Source: Apoda limacodes (taxonomy: Eukaryota; Arthropoda; Insecta; Lepidoptera; Limacodidae). Taken from it: DNA of 64,000 nucleotides. Below the pieces are notes generated by a model, which was given only the letters and a program-made list of their open reading frames with translations, was not told the DNA's origin and made no database searches. Of the stretch, positions 10,701 to 25,700 are shown one piece after another (position 1 is the first letter of the stretch; every line of letters begins with the position of its first letter). The DNA is taken from positions 2,442,959-2,506,958 of the forward strand of contig OX291542.1 in assembly GCA_946406115.1 (NCBI GenBank), read 5' to 3'. The translations under genes and the position numbers were made by a program.

Positions 10701-13700
10701 AAGTCCACAATCCGCACTATTTCTGCGTGTGGACAATACCCTGTGGACAGTGCTCTCGGCTAAGGTGAGGGTAGGCCGTGCCCCAAAAGTTGGAACGTAT
10801 AAAGGCATTTTTGCATCTATTCTAAAGAAATTTAAATTACAATTTTGTTGCTTTTGTACCACCGTACATCTCTGTAATAAAATTGAGAAACAGAAAAAGT
10901 GCCGATAAATTTTGCTACATGCATACGCGGTAACGTAAATCTAAGTAACAAATCAACGACGCCCATTAACTAACAACAAAAACTGAATAAATTAATGTTT
11001 ATTTAAATAATAACAGTTTATCTTTATTAACACTTTCTTAAACGTCATAGTATTCCATACTTGTGATTTTTGCTTAATCCAGCAGTATAAAACGTAGTAT
11101 TTATTTAAAAGGCAGACAAAAAGTTACATTTTGTAGACCAGTGAAATTATAAGCAACAAACGGTTTACACAAACATATACTATGAGTGAGTGTGACACAG
11201 GATAATGCACCGTTCATCAACTTCTCATGTGACTGTCAGAATTTCCCAAATGTGTTAAATCGAGAAAAATACCCAAGCCCGACTCACTTGGCCGATTCTT
11301 ACTTAAGTGCGATTGAGATAGAATGATGATCGCGGATTATATTTGAGTAATAATAATTATAATAGTAATACAACTCATAAGTTGGTACAATGCATGAATT
11401 ACTCATATTTATTTCAACATTTATAGTTCAAATAGGCATTCAAAAATCTTGATTTAGATACCAATGCAGAAACGGAAAAGAAACCAAGGCGAAGGAATTC
11501 ACGCAGAGGTAGGAGAAGAAAAAACAAAGTGTCGCCGCCAAAAGATGTAGTGCCCACTAGTGCGTGGAATGATACCGAAGTGATTAATACCACAAGTTGG
11601 AACAATAAGTCGGCGATACCGAAAATATGCGACGAGAACATTGGCAAAAACGTTAACAATTTGAGGATCAACAACGCAGGTCAGTGTTGACATATCCCAT
11701 TTTGACTGCTCCGTGGCTCTATTGGTAGTGCAAACGGATCCGAGGGCCGTGGGTTCGATTCCCGCACACGACAAACAATTATGAGATAAACATTTGTGTT
11801 TTTCTAGTCTCGCTGTTTTCTATTAATAATGTGTTTACAAAAAAAAATATAGGTAAAAAGTATTTGTATCCGTTGTTTAATATCCATGAAACAACATTTG
11901 CGCTGTGTAATATGTATGTAATGTCTAGAAATATTTATTATTATTAAATGGCATAAATAGTCTATGCACCAACTTTTGTTTGCGTAGAATGCTGTCATCG
12001 CCGTGGGATAACTATTGGAACTCCTTGATTAATTGAGATAAAAAGTATCATATTTTCTTTTCTGTCTCTTAAGCAATTTCTGCGCTAAAGATCAAGTCAC
12101 GTGGTCGGTCTGTTAGTGAGGTGATTACTTCACGGTCTTACCCACTGAGTAAAATATTTAAAAACCCTTTATACCGCAGGGCTGTGTAACACAAATACCA
12201 AAGTGGACCGTTTCGATACCAAAAATGATAAATTTCAAGAGCGCTCCGCATACAATGTCATAGATAAGTTAGAAAAGGTGAGTTTGAAGGACGATATGTA
12301 TCTGGCGGGAGACTTCAACACTGAAGACTTGGAAAACGATTGTTTCTACAGTTCGGACGACTTGGAAGAGCCTTTCGGTGATACGTGAGTACCTTACTAT
12401 TCGCTTTTTGCTATTACAGTCAAAATCGATTAATACAAAATGTCGGATTAAACACTCAAAGTTCTAATTAGTCCCTCCCATATATATATATATATACATA
12501 GTTTGTTCTAGCTAGTGTATCGCTTAAACCGACTATTGCTTTTACGAGCTAATATGAATATCCTAATCAATGTTATTATTCCGATTTTGACTGTAATTTA
12601 TTGATTTTTAACCGACTTTTTAAAAGCGGGATATTCTCAATTCGCGTGTATATATTTTTTTTTAATCTTTACTTTTTATTTTTGGCAATCGACTTTTTAG
12701 TTGATCTGATTAATGTGTGAACAAAGTAACAAATCTTAGTAAAAGTTGTATTTTTTAGGCTTTTCTTTTGAAAATCGCTAAGTTAACGGATTTCAAGTTT
12801 AGTTTAGTAATTATTTGATAAATTTAGAATTCGTATTTTTTATCTAAAAGATGTAGTAGTTGTTTATTTATTGTAGAGTATACTTCTCAATTGTAGAACG
12901 TCAGAGCCCGAAGACTCTAGCGAGGAGGTGTACGGGAGTCTGCCGCCGGAGCCGCGGTTCGGGAACGTCGAGTACAAGCTGCAACTCGTCTCTGTCTGCG
13001 AGAGAAGGTTCCAGCATCTCGTCACACAGGTTCATTTATTTATTCTTTATAAAATGCGGTATGACAAATTGCTAAAATATACTTCAATTTTTTTCACTTG
13101 TTCTCAGATTGTATAAATATTAAATCTTGATTTAATTTTGTTGCAGTTAAAGTGGCGTCTCCGGTCTGGTGGAGGGAGTGCCGTTTACGTGGTCGGTGTG
13201 AGGGACTGCGGCGCGCTGTGCGGACTCCGCGCCCGAGCCCTGCGGGGGTCGCTCTCGACGCTGCGCCGCATGGCGACCGCGCTTTCTGCCACGCTCACAC
13301 ACGTCACCATGCGCAGGGTGGCGCCCCACAGAGCTGTCGCAGAGGTCTACATTAGGAAGGTAAGTTCAATTAAAAAAGAGAATTAATACTGAAAAAAAAC
13401 GGAAATAATACCGTAAATATGTACCGTAAAATATATTAAAAATTAAGATTAAAACTTTTAAAGAATGGCAAATAAAAAATAAATAAAAAAAAAAACAGTA
13501 ATACGTACCAAAAATTTTGGGATTGGTACTGGTTTGACATATTTTAATTTATTTTTTATTAGGGAATACCGATATCTTAACTGTTATTGATCACAGTTGG
13601 CGGACACTCAGCAGAGTGTGGAACTACGTGTGGCGGTGATGGGAGCTAACGAGGCGGGGAAATCCACTCTAATCGGCGTATTGACACAAGGTAGACTCAA

Positions 13701-16700
13701 AGTATAATGTTCTTTTATACATTGAATTTGTTTGTTTATAAATTTAATTATACAATTTTTCTCTGTTGATCTTTAGGTGAATTAGATAACGGCAGAGGGA
13801 GCGCTCGTCTGAACATGTTCCGACATCTCCACGAGGTGAAGAGTGGGAGGACCTCTTCAGTCAGTCACGAGATTCTCGGGTTTGATGCTCAGGTGTGTAA
13901 TCGCTTGTGTATTGTGGTAGTATAACAAATAACAATTGTGCCCAACCACTAACTTTGACTTTACAACTCAAATGTAAAAATAAATTATAAATAAATATTT
14001 TTAAACACATACAGTCAATACTTACGTGTACTACGCGCACTTGACCCGTTTTTTATCTGTAACTTCAATATATTTTATTAAATTCTTTATAATATCTATT
14101 TGTTTTTTTTTTCATTTATGAATCTGTTTTTTTAATGACATCTATGTGTCAGGGTAACGTGGTGAATTACGGTTGTTCCGAACTGATGACCGCGGAACGT
14201 ATCGGCGAGCGGAGCGCCAAGCTCGTGTCCTTCCTCGACCTGGCGGGACATAGCAAGTACCAGCGCACCACGCTCCACGGTCTCACTGGATACTCGCCGC
14301 ACTACGCCATGCTTGTTGTAAGTACATGATACCAGGCGCAGCGCACTATGACGTCAAGGTTGGACCTACGACATCGCTGACTGTCGGTGACACCTAAATT
14401 CGACAGATGACGCGCGCTGCCATTGCTGTCAGCTCGCGTAAACTCAACCCTAGCAGAGCGGGTGCGCCTGCCGCGTGATAACATCGTGCAAATAGCGGTT
14501 TGGTAATGAGTTTAGGGGACTTATACAATGGTCACGTACAGTGCGACATCAGAGAAACTTCCTCCCGCAAACGCTTGGGTTGTGGAACCCCCGCTAAAGT
14601 TTTCACTAAGGACTACAGTATTGAGTTCTCCAAGAAAGAAGCTATTAGATTTCGGCAACGCGCGAGTAATAGCCCAGGTTTTGCAAGCGTCCATAGCCGA
14701 CGGTGACCGCTTTCCATCAGGCGAACCGTAATCTTGTATGCCACCTTAGTGGTATAAAAATAATAAAAAACGGTGTATTTTTGTAGTCATTTTGAACGGG
14801 AGTGAGTCTTCTAAACATTAGTACTGTTACTTATTTTGTGATGGTCATTGTACCTACTAGTTACCGATTTTTTACTCAACTGCGGATGCGACCGAAGATT
14901 CGACAGTATCGTCGCAACCCTTATATCATATTTTGTAATATGACAACTTACATATTTTCTCTATTTTTTTCTTTATTTTATGAAAATAAATCTATACGTA
15001 TTTATTTCAGTGTCTGTGTGGTAAAAATGCATTATAGTAAAATATACTAAATATAGTAGATTTTTTTATGTAAGCTAGCTAGCTCATTTATTATAATATT
15101 ATTTTTCAAAGACTTATTATATTTTAGTTAATGCTTATTTCGGTACAAATAAAACACTCATTCCTAGTTCTATAGTACGATAAATATTGATGTATAAATA
15201 CGATAAAGTAGTAATAGTACTAGTGATAGGTACGAAAAATTGTAATGTTACAGTTTGAACCACGGCTCTTGGATATTCACCTATTGGTCCGTCGCCCTCG
15301 CCGCGCATGCGTAAACTCGAGAACCGGAATTGGTAATTTGGCAAAAGTACACATGATAAAAAAAATACTGAATTTTTTTAATAATCAATGTATGTATATA
15401 AGAACTATATTTTAAACGCTTATGTATACATGTGCAACATATAACCTTAAAAACCCAAAAACCGTGATTCGAACTGTAACGATCCCAATGTGCAATGAAA
15501 AGAACCATGAAATAGTTGTTACCTTCATAACAGATTTCGGCAACTGCTGGTATAACTCGTATCACGGAGGAACACATCGGTCTCCTCCTGGCGTTGGATC
15601 TACCGTTCTTCACTGTCATCAGCAAATGCGAATTAGCGGCAGCCTCGGTGCAGCCGCTGATAGAACGTCTCGCCAAAATACTGGCTTCCGCCAACAAGGT
15701 AATATATATTAATTTAAATTAATCCTTTTAGATTTTAGTAGTGCTTTTAACTAAGTGGATTTTGACATTTTATCAGGTATTTAACAATCTTTAAACTTAT
15801 CTCCGCCGGTGGTCTTTTGGTTTGATTCATATTTGAGAGGACGATCACAGTGTATTCAAGCAAATTAAAAATTTTCTGATTAGTGCGACTTGACTGGCGG
15901 TGTCCCTCAAGGTAGCGTTCTCTCTCCTCTTTTGTTTTCTGTATTTACTAATGCAATTACTTATATTATAAACTCAAACTACCATTTGTATGCAGATGAT
16001 TTGCAGATATATCGTCATTTTGCAGAAAAATATATCAACGCTGCTGTACACAGTCTAAATACTGACCTGAATATAATTTCTGATTGGGCTAAAGCTTTTG
16101 GACTAGTGGTTAATCCAGTAAAATCGCAGGCAATTATTATTGGTAGTAGGTACATGTGTAATCTAATCTCTCATACTTTATAATTCCACAAATAGTTTAT
16201 GATAATGTACCTATTATTTACACAGATGTAGTAAAAAATCTAGGGGTGACCTTTGATAGCCACTTATCCTGGTCTAACCTAATCAACGACATAAGTCGAA
16301 AGGTACATTTTAGTTTTCATTCCCTCAAAAGCTTACATAATTTTCTTCCATTTGACACCGAAGTTACTCTTACCCAATCCTTATTGCTCCCTATTTTAGA
16401 CTACGCTGACACTTGTTATCTAAATGCCAATGAAGAATATTTAGACAAATTAGAACGTCTACAAAATTTGTGTATTCGATTTATCTTTGGCCTTCGTAAA
16501 TTTGATCACAATCCCTGTTTTAGGTCTATGCTAAAATGGCTTCCTATCCGACGACTTCGGCGTAATATGCACATACTTTGCTGTGTTTATAATAATCTTA
16601 ACAATTCCTTCTCTCCTCTGTATCTTAGAGATCGCTTTAATTTTCTATTTCTTAGAGACAGAACTCTTAGATCGCATACTACCTCACTTATTGAAATACC

Positions 16701-19700
16701 AGCACATAACACTCAGTTTTATGGTGACTCTTTTCTTGTTTGTGGAGCAAAACTTTGGAACTCTCTTCCCGGTTTGATATGTGACAGCACATCACTTAAT
16801 ATTTTCAAAAATAGATTAAAGAGCATTATTTATCTCTATGAATTGTATATATATATATGTTATATTATTGCATAATATATGTAGTATGTTAATAAGTAAT
16901 AGTAATATTATTTATATATTTAGTCTTTTTTTTTATTTAAATTAGTTTATGAATAATGTTTTACTTACACTGTTTGCCTCCTACTTTTCTATGTGTATTA
17001 TGTCTTACACACTTAGGTTTGCTGTAAGACATCTCTTTTAAGGGATAAGCTCGCATTTGTACTTATAAGTTTTCTTTTGTTTATGTGTTAATATGTGTTG
17101 TATTGCACAATAAAGAATTACAGAATTAATTAAAGAAGGTAACATGGTACATTCGTAAAACTAATACAGGTATCGATACCAGAAAATTAATATTGATACC
17201 GATGGTCAATAGCAGTATGATTTTTAAACGATGTCAATTGAAATCGCTTACCCCGGTGACGTGCTGCGTGCGACTTGCGACGGTATAAAGTGATCCATGT
17301 TAGGAAATAATATATTTTGGGTAGGTAAAGTTTGGACTTTTCAGTCGCTGTTGATACATGAAAGTAGGTACTCGTAGACTCAGCAGTCTCATTTGGTAAA
17401 TGTAATTAATGATACTAAACATGTATACCAGAACAAAATAGACTTATTTTTAAATGCACACCAAAAAACTTATCAATTTATTAACATCAATTAAATATTT
17501 TTAACATCCAAATAATTATTATAATGCAAACAAACCAAATCATTAACAAAACTAGTACTAAAAATTATTCGAAAATATTTATAAATTCTATATTATATTT
17601 TTTTCTCTAATGCGCGACATAAAGTTATCTAATGTACAAAAATATTATTTTCATATCAAATATACTGATTGCACATCGAATTAACTAAAGCGTACAAACG
17701 TAATACTCACACATAAAACAAAATAACTATTTTTGCAACATGTTTCCTATTATGTATCTCAAAACTCCAAACATATATGTCTAAACACTCTCAGCAAATT
17801 GAATCATCATCATAGCAAAGTATTGCTGTTTATATAGCATTACAGTTGTTGGTTGATCTTATATACTGAAAACTAATATAGCGCACTTTCTATCACTTTG
17901 CCGCTGTTTACAAGCATTGCCATCGTTTGACATACAGTTTGCATTGACAAGTCTCGATTAGAAACTTCAATTATGTTTTTGGCAACATTCATTATGTTAA
18001 AAACACTATTATCTTCTATACGATATAAAAGAAGTTCATTAAAATGATACTATTGCGTCAAATTATGTTAATCTCGTAGGAGCTATGTTATATGAACGTA
18101 TGACAGCTCCCTGGTTGACTCTGCCAGTAGTTATATACGCTTGTCTCAAAGATTAATTCATGTATGTTTCAGTATAAGCTGAATTAAGGCAATACTGCGA
18201 ATGGTTCAGTCTTAGTTCCTTAGATCTTACTCAGTTGTAACGAATAATTAGATTATTATGACAAGATAAAAGTTTGGAGCTGCAGTCTTTAAATTTTCAC
18301 ATAAGCGTCTTGTTGACCCAAAGCCATACAAATTGTCAAAAAATACTTCTAAATGTTCCCATACAGCTAAATAAAATTTGACTTACCCCATTCAGTAGGG
18401 TATCGTTGTTTAAAGCTTGTTGAGTAGATAAATATTGGATTTTTTGTTTTAAAAAATATTGGAAAACAAAGGAATGAACAGCCGCCACAGTCAGCATTTT
18501 TTACAAAATTTTGTTCCGAAGAATTATTTAACTCCTCATTGACTTGATGATCACATTGAACTTGAAATTTGGTGTATATTTTACTAACAAATACCAATAT
18601 ATTGATAAATCAAGTTTGCCTTGATTTAACTTGATTTTGCGGTCAAATGCGGAGCACAGAAGGGATTATTAATACTGTAAGACATTGATTATTTTGAATA
18701 CATAAACTGTCTTTTGTTTATATTAGATACTTTTTTATGTTGTGCTTGTGCTTTATATTTCATGTTTTTTTATGTTTGAAATGGAAAGTGTCCTTTTATG
18801 ATAGGGAGGGCATTTTCCAATATTTTAATTGGACGCTGTAAAAGAAAGGGAGAAAAGAAATGCCCTTGCTGAGTTTCTTGCCGGTTCTTCTCGGTACAAG
18901 GTCTCCCGCCCTGTAGACTTACGAACCGATGGCGTAGTGACATTCATAAGTGCTCAATTATTGTAGCCTAATCTGAATAAAATTATATTGAATTGAATTG
19001 AATTCACTCACCAACTGCTTATGAATAATTCTGCCATTTGGACGGGTTATATATTAGACATTTGGTACGGAAACCTAAATTTGCAAAGTCAAACACGCAC
19101 TTGGTGGGTTTTTTTATGTAATTTATATAAACACCAAATCAAATTAGTGTTGAAATATGTATGTCATATGTTTGTCCGTCAGCGCCCTCTGTTGATAAGT
19201 GACGAGACCCTCGCTCGGAACTGCGTCGCGCCGCAGAAGTTGATCCTGGACACCATCGACAGCAGACACGGAAACTCGGAAAGCACGGACGACGAAGAGT
19301 AAGTTTTCAAACATTATACCGTTTTTCCAAACACAGTGACAGTGAAATAATTATGTGCTTTAAAATTTAAAAGAAACCCTTATGGTGTTACTTTGTGTAT
19401 CTGTTGAGTTGTAAGGAACCCGTTATGCTTATCGACTGGGGAGGTACAACATTGTTCTGGTAAGTCTGTATTTGAGGCAGGCGAAATTATGATAACTAAC
19501 TTTTGCCTACGATTTCGTTCGTGTGGATCACTCAATGCACAATATATACGGTTCTACTGAACAGATTTTTAATTTGAATTGATGGAAGGCAGGATCTACA
19601 TCAAAATAGGTTTCTTTTCACTTCATAGCGTAATAACTACTGATAGTGAGGTAACTCGGCTGTCTAGAAAGGAACACGATGAGGTGCGGTGCAGTCCGGG

Positions 19701-22700
19701 GCGGGGACTCCTCACCCCTATTTCGCAGGCGACTGCTCCGACCGACCTCCAGTGCGCATAGGTACTGTCTAAGTAGCGTGTCGTTATTGCTAATTAAATT
19801 TTATGATTGTTGCGACGGAGATTAGGATCGGCGCAGATTAAATCGCCATAATATGTAAAATAAAGTCCCCCGGTCTGTCCGTTCATTGTATGTTTGTACG
19901 CAATTACTATACAAATTTATTTCCGAAGAACGTTTAGATAAAGAAAATACAATATTACAATGTAGTTGAGAGGTACCTATACTATAACCTACCTAATTAA
20001 TGATTATTTTGTGTTTCTATGTGTTCTTTGTTTTCTCAATTCATAACATAATTTAGGAACATTTTTTATTATTAATATACGAGTTTGAATATGGTTTCCA
20101 ACAAACAAATGTACTTGCTTTTTTTTTGTGACAACCCTGACACATTTATAGTGTCTAGCCGCTTGACGGCATTTGCGCCGAGACAAAGGAGTTCGCTCAC
20201 TATAAGTAGTTATTACGCTATTGCCACACCCACACCCTCATCACAGCAGCCGGCACACTACCAACTAGGCTGCGAAGGAGTCAATTACAGTTGCATAAAT
20301 AGCTATTGTATCAGCGGCTTGTTACTGACAGCACAAACCTTTTGTAGTTTGCGAGCAGATGGCGCTGTGTAATAATTATTAACTTATTATTTGTCAGTAG
20401 CATCATCGCATCGGAGATACCGGTGTTCCCTGTGAGCTGCGTGCGCGGTGCCGGGCTCAACGTGCTGCACGCGTACCTGCTCGCGCTCCACCCCCCCGTC
20501 CCGCCGCCGGCGCACTACCCCGACCATGTGAGACAAAACCGCACACCCGTCTTAATATTACACACATGCATACCAACATGACAGATACCACGTGACTCAA
20601 ATTAAAACAAATATAAAATATTAGTAATAAATGTAAAATAGGTTACCAAGAACACTTTTGAATCATCAGAAATACGTTAAAGATGCTTAAAACTAAATAA
20701 AACTTTATCGCTCATAGACCACTATTCAAAAAATAAAAAAATAATAAACTTGATCAACTGTTGTTTAATAAGTACTGCAGTCTATATAATTTGCAGTAGA
20801 TAATCACTAATGTATCATTAATTCCTAAGAGATATTAACATTATTTCATATTATTTATTTAAAAACATTGTTTCAGAATCAAAATTTATAAAATTACTTT
20901 TACGAAAATTCTTAAACAAATAGTTTAATAATTTACGTTCCAATTTTATTGTACATTGTTAGGTCCCTTCATTGACCTACTACGTAAATAAACAAAATTA
21001 AAATGTATTATGAAATCATTAAACAATTTAGGTAGGTTTATGGAAATCCGGAATAGCATTTTTATTTTAATGATAAAACTTTGGTGAGACCACGTTACAT
21101 CTACAAACTTGAACTTTTGTTCCAGGATTCTTGCGAGTTCCAAATAGATGAGATATTCCACGTGGGGGAGTCTTCCGGTCCCGTGGTGGGGGGACTACTG
21201 GCCAGGGGACAGCTCTACGAAGGGGATAACCTTATTATAGGTATGAGACAAATACTAGCCTAGTCAATGAAGTATGCAATATTAAATTCCTATAAACATT
21301 TTGGCAATTTTTTGTTGGTTACGCTTAAGCGTTTATATTAAATTTAATTTTGCTTGTAAATATCATCGTTTTATATAATTTGTCAGATCATTTTTAATTA
21401 CCGAAATTATCTTTTACAGGCCCACTGGATACGGGTGAGTTTGTTGAGATATCGGTTAAGAGCATCTACAGGAACAGGGTTCCGTGCGGCGTGGTAAAGG
21501 CCGGACAGTCGGCAAGTTTGGGCCTCAGCCACCGACCACCCACACTTAGGCCCGGCATGGTCCTATTGGCCATACCGCCTAAGTATAAGAGTAATGACTA
21601 TGAAAAACCTACATTTGGAGGTTGCCCGCCTGGAAGATGTAAAAGAAAAAATGAGGTAAGTAATTTTTAGTGTATATCAGTATTCTTTAGAACTAAAGAC
21701 GGTATTTTTTGGTGAAGCGAGCTTCGATGAGTACTGAAGTTAAAATAACATTTTTTGTTTGAAAAGAAGTGTTTTACTCTTTGATTATAATATTTCCACG
21801 TAATTTTAGCGCTAAACATTAACATACATTTTGTTATTTGCACTTAGACGTAGGAACGTTCTTTTTTTCAATCAATATGTTTCATATTTTTGGACATAAA
21901 TATTTGAATAAATTGAAAAACTATAAAATGTCTTTACTAAATGTTCGACAAAAAATATATTGCAATAAACATCTTACTATTTTAATTTTCTTTAATTTTA
22001 TTTCAGATAGCGGAACGGCTGCAGATTCGTCAACAAAGTGTCAATGAAAACTCTAAAAATCGCAAAAATGTTAGAAGGAAAAACAAAAATTTATTTGAAG
22101 ACATAGAGAAGATAGAGTCGGGTCTAGTCAAAAATATGGACAACACAGAGAGGGGAAATATTTATAAATCAGATAGTGAGGGAGAAAATGTGGGGAAAAT
22201 TGGGGACGAATGTAGTTGTTGTGACGAAATATTGTTAGAAGATCCTAATGACCCGAGAGGGTGTTTGTTTTTCCAGGTTTGTGAATTTCAAATTTTTAAA
22301 ATTTTTATAAATTTTAAAGGTTATAAATGAAATCATACAAATACACAGGTATTTTCTAGTAAGATTAATAAAGCTATGTTTAATTTAATGTTAATGAATG
22401 GTACCCGAATCGTGCATGTAGAGATAGGGTTGCAGGATTTAGCTGGATATTAAAAACTCTGGAAATAAGTTATGTGGAAGTCATTAAGACATACATCACT
22501 CAAATTTTTTTATTATCCTAAGAATAATACATTTAATAAATTAAAACGAGTTGCACTCCGGGAGTGCCGGCAGAAGTGAAAACCTTTACACACGATTCGC
22601 GCTTAACACTCAAATATGTCACAAGACATGTCTTTGACATTGTCAAGAAATAATAATGTTTGTTTATTTACTTTTTTGACGTAGTATATTTGACATCGCA

Positions 22701-25700
22701 ATCTGTCATTGAATTAAAATTCCATATCCAACCTCCCTGTACTACCTATAATCGCGAATACTAAAAATAAAAATTATAATAGGCGTGGCATTACGGTTTC
22801 CGTATTATACAAAGACAAAGATGCACTTTGTTCAATTTCCATATTTTAAACACTTTATATACACGAATTTTACGAATACACAGCAGTATGGCCACTACAC
22901 AGAATGTCGAGCCATCAGCTGTCACCATCCATGGATGCGCGTAGCACGCTGTAACATGTTTGTGTTACACACGACCATTCACGCAAGCGCCCTGCGCTCC
23001 CTAAACGAAACAGCAGGCGCAGGCATACATTTTCGTAGAGGGGGATACTCCCTCTCCTTCGCCGCGCCAGCTGCCTACTCTCCATTCGTCTTACGCATTT
23101 TCACGATTAAGACACGTGACCTGACGCGAGTTTATCATTTTTTACCCATACCAAAAAAGTGCACAACGCCGCTAAAGAAGTTTTCACTTCAAAAAAAAAA
23201 CTTATTATGTGGTAGGTATCATTTCAACATTTCACACACAGCCTTTTTTGTAAAACATTTTTTTTTGTTCTGCGTTGTAGTATAAACCTTCGGATTTTAT
23301 TGTTTAACTTATACGTCATCAGCAAGTCATCAGTAGTAACAGACGTATCGTGTACGTATATTCAATTAATATATTGTTATCAAATACAATAGTATCAAAT
23401 ACAATAGTATCAAAAGGTAGGCTTAAAAATAGTAGTTGATTGTTACACTACGGTAATTTTAGGTATTCAAGTGACTCCACTACCCAAAGTCAAGTGTGTT
23501 TGTTACGTTAAGTGTAAACTGTGTTGCACTGTGTAGTGTTCATCCTATTTATACACTCTGTAACTGCATGATAACAGCATGCTATATCATTGAAATGTAT
23601 ATGTGTATGTATATGCCAAAATAACACAAAACATGAGTTTGATGTATAAATTTGCATACTATTACTTATACTTATATTGTTAATGTTTTTACACTTGATT
23701 TCTACACTTAGATTAATTATTTTAACTTGCATACCTATATAAACTAAAATTAATAATTATACTCGGTTATATAGGCAATAACATAACTACATAAAAAAGT
23801 AGTCAAATAATCATTTATGAGGTTTTCGCACTTCTCTTGTGTATCTGCCAACTGCTCTGCTATAATGTAAAGTTTTTTAGCTTTGTTAGACAAATATCTG
23901 ATTTTTCATAAAAGGTAAATTATTTAAAAAAAGTAAAGAAGGAAGTGAGTGAGAGCACCCGTTATCTGCAAGATATACGTCAGAGCAGAGTTTCTTATCT
24001 CGATGCGGTATATTAGTTATCTGCAAGATATACGTCAGAGCAGAGTTTCTTATCTCGATGCGGTATATTAGTTATCTGCAAGATATACGTCAGAGCAGAG
24101 TTTCTTATCTCGATACGGTATATTAGTTATCTGCAGATATACGTTAGAGCAGAGTTTCTTATCTCGATACGGTATATAAGTTATCTGCAGATATACGTCA
24201 GAGCAGAGTTTCTTATCTCGATACGGTATATTAGTTATCTGCAGATATACGTCAGAGCAGAGTTTCTTATCTCGATACTGTATATTAGTTATCTGCAGAT
24301 ATACGTCAGATCAGAGTTTCTTATCTCGATACGGTATATTAGTTATCTGCAGATATACGTCAGAGCAGAGTTTCTTATCTCGATACGGTATATTAGTTAT
24401 CTGCAGATATACGTCACAGCAGAGTTTCTTATCTCGATACGGTATATTAGTTATCTGCAGATATACGTCAGAGCAGAGTTTCTTATCTCGTTACGGTATA
24501 TTAGTTATCTGCAGATATACGTCAGAGCAGAGTTTCTTATCTCGATACGGTATATTAGTTATCTGCAGATATACGTCAGATCAGAGTTTCTTATCTCGAT
24601 ACGGTATATTAGTTATCTGCAGATATACGTCAGATCAGAGTTTCTTATCTCGATACGGTATATTAGTTATCTGCAGATATACGTCAGAGCAGAGTTTCTT
24701 ATCTCGATACGGTATATTAGTTATCTGCAGATATACGTCAGATCAGAGTTTCTTATCTCGATACGGTATATTAGTTATCTGCAGATATACGTCAGATCAG
24801 AGTTTCTTATCTCGATACGGTATATTAGTTATCTGCAGATATACGTCAGAGCAGAGTTTCTTATCTCGATACGGTATATAAGTTATCTGCAGATATACGT
24901 CAGAGCAGAGTTTCTTATCTCGATACGGTATATTAGTTATCTGCAGATATACGTCAGAGCAGAGTTTCTTATCTCGATACTGTATATTAGTTATCTGCAG
25001 ATATACGTCAGATCAGAGTTTCTTATCTCGATACGGTATATTAGTTATCTGCAGATATACGTCAGAGCAGAGTTTCTTATCTCGATACGGTATATTAGTT
25101 ATCTGCAGATATACGTCAGAGCAGAGTTTCTTATCTCGATACGGTATATTAGTTATCTGCAGATATACGTCAGAGCAGAGTTTCTTATATCGATACGGTA
25201 TATAAGTTATCTGCAGATATACGTCAGAGCAGAGTTTCTTATCTCGATACGGTATATTAGTTATCTGCAGATATACGTCAGAGCAGAGTTTCTTATCTCG
25301 ATACAGTATATTAGTTATCTGCAGATATACGTCAGAGCAGAGTTTCTTATCTCGATACGGTATATTAGATGCTTTAGGTTAGGGTACTGATTTGATTTTG
25401 AGTTGTATGTTGTTCATAAACAAGTTTAGTTATGGGTTGAATTTTATTATTTCCGTTTCATAGGCCCGTCTCCAATTTTACAATATATTTAATTTTATAT
25501 AATTTTACAATTTATATAATTTTACAATTTATATAAAATCATACACTTAAACATTTACATAATTTTGTGATATTACTTGATTTACTTTAAAGTATATTTT
25601 GACAGGCGTCCGTGGAAGTTCTGCGGCACTCGACTGCTATATCCACCGGATTCCAGTGCACGGTTCACGTGGGCAACGTGCGCCAGACGGCTATTATAGA

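Noticed and set aside
11700..11775. Functional tRNA gene
   Set aside because: A and B boxes are present, but the acceptor arms do not pair convincingly and a SINE-like body follows.
13138..13386. Alternative frames over GTPBP2-like exon 6
   Set aside because: They arise from the high GC content of the exon; only the FQHLVTQ-LKWRL frame matches the family and joins in phase.
15100..15345. Minus-strand frames near 15135-15697 as a gene
   Set aside because: They are antisense to exon 10 and its intron, with no motif and no splice support.
22785..23285. 166-codon plus-strand frame in intron 15
   Set aside because: It lies inside a dispersed repeat, has no domain, and its other copy (48030-48372) does not keep the frame.
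23961..25367. CRISPR-like array
   Set aside because: Units are contiguous with no unique spacers, and the sequence is eukaryotic.
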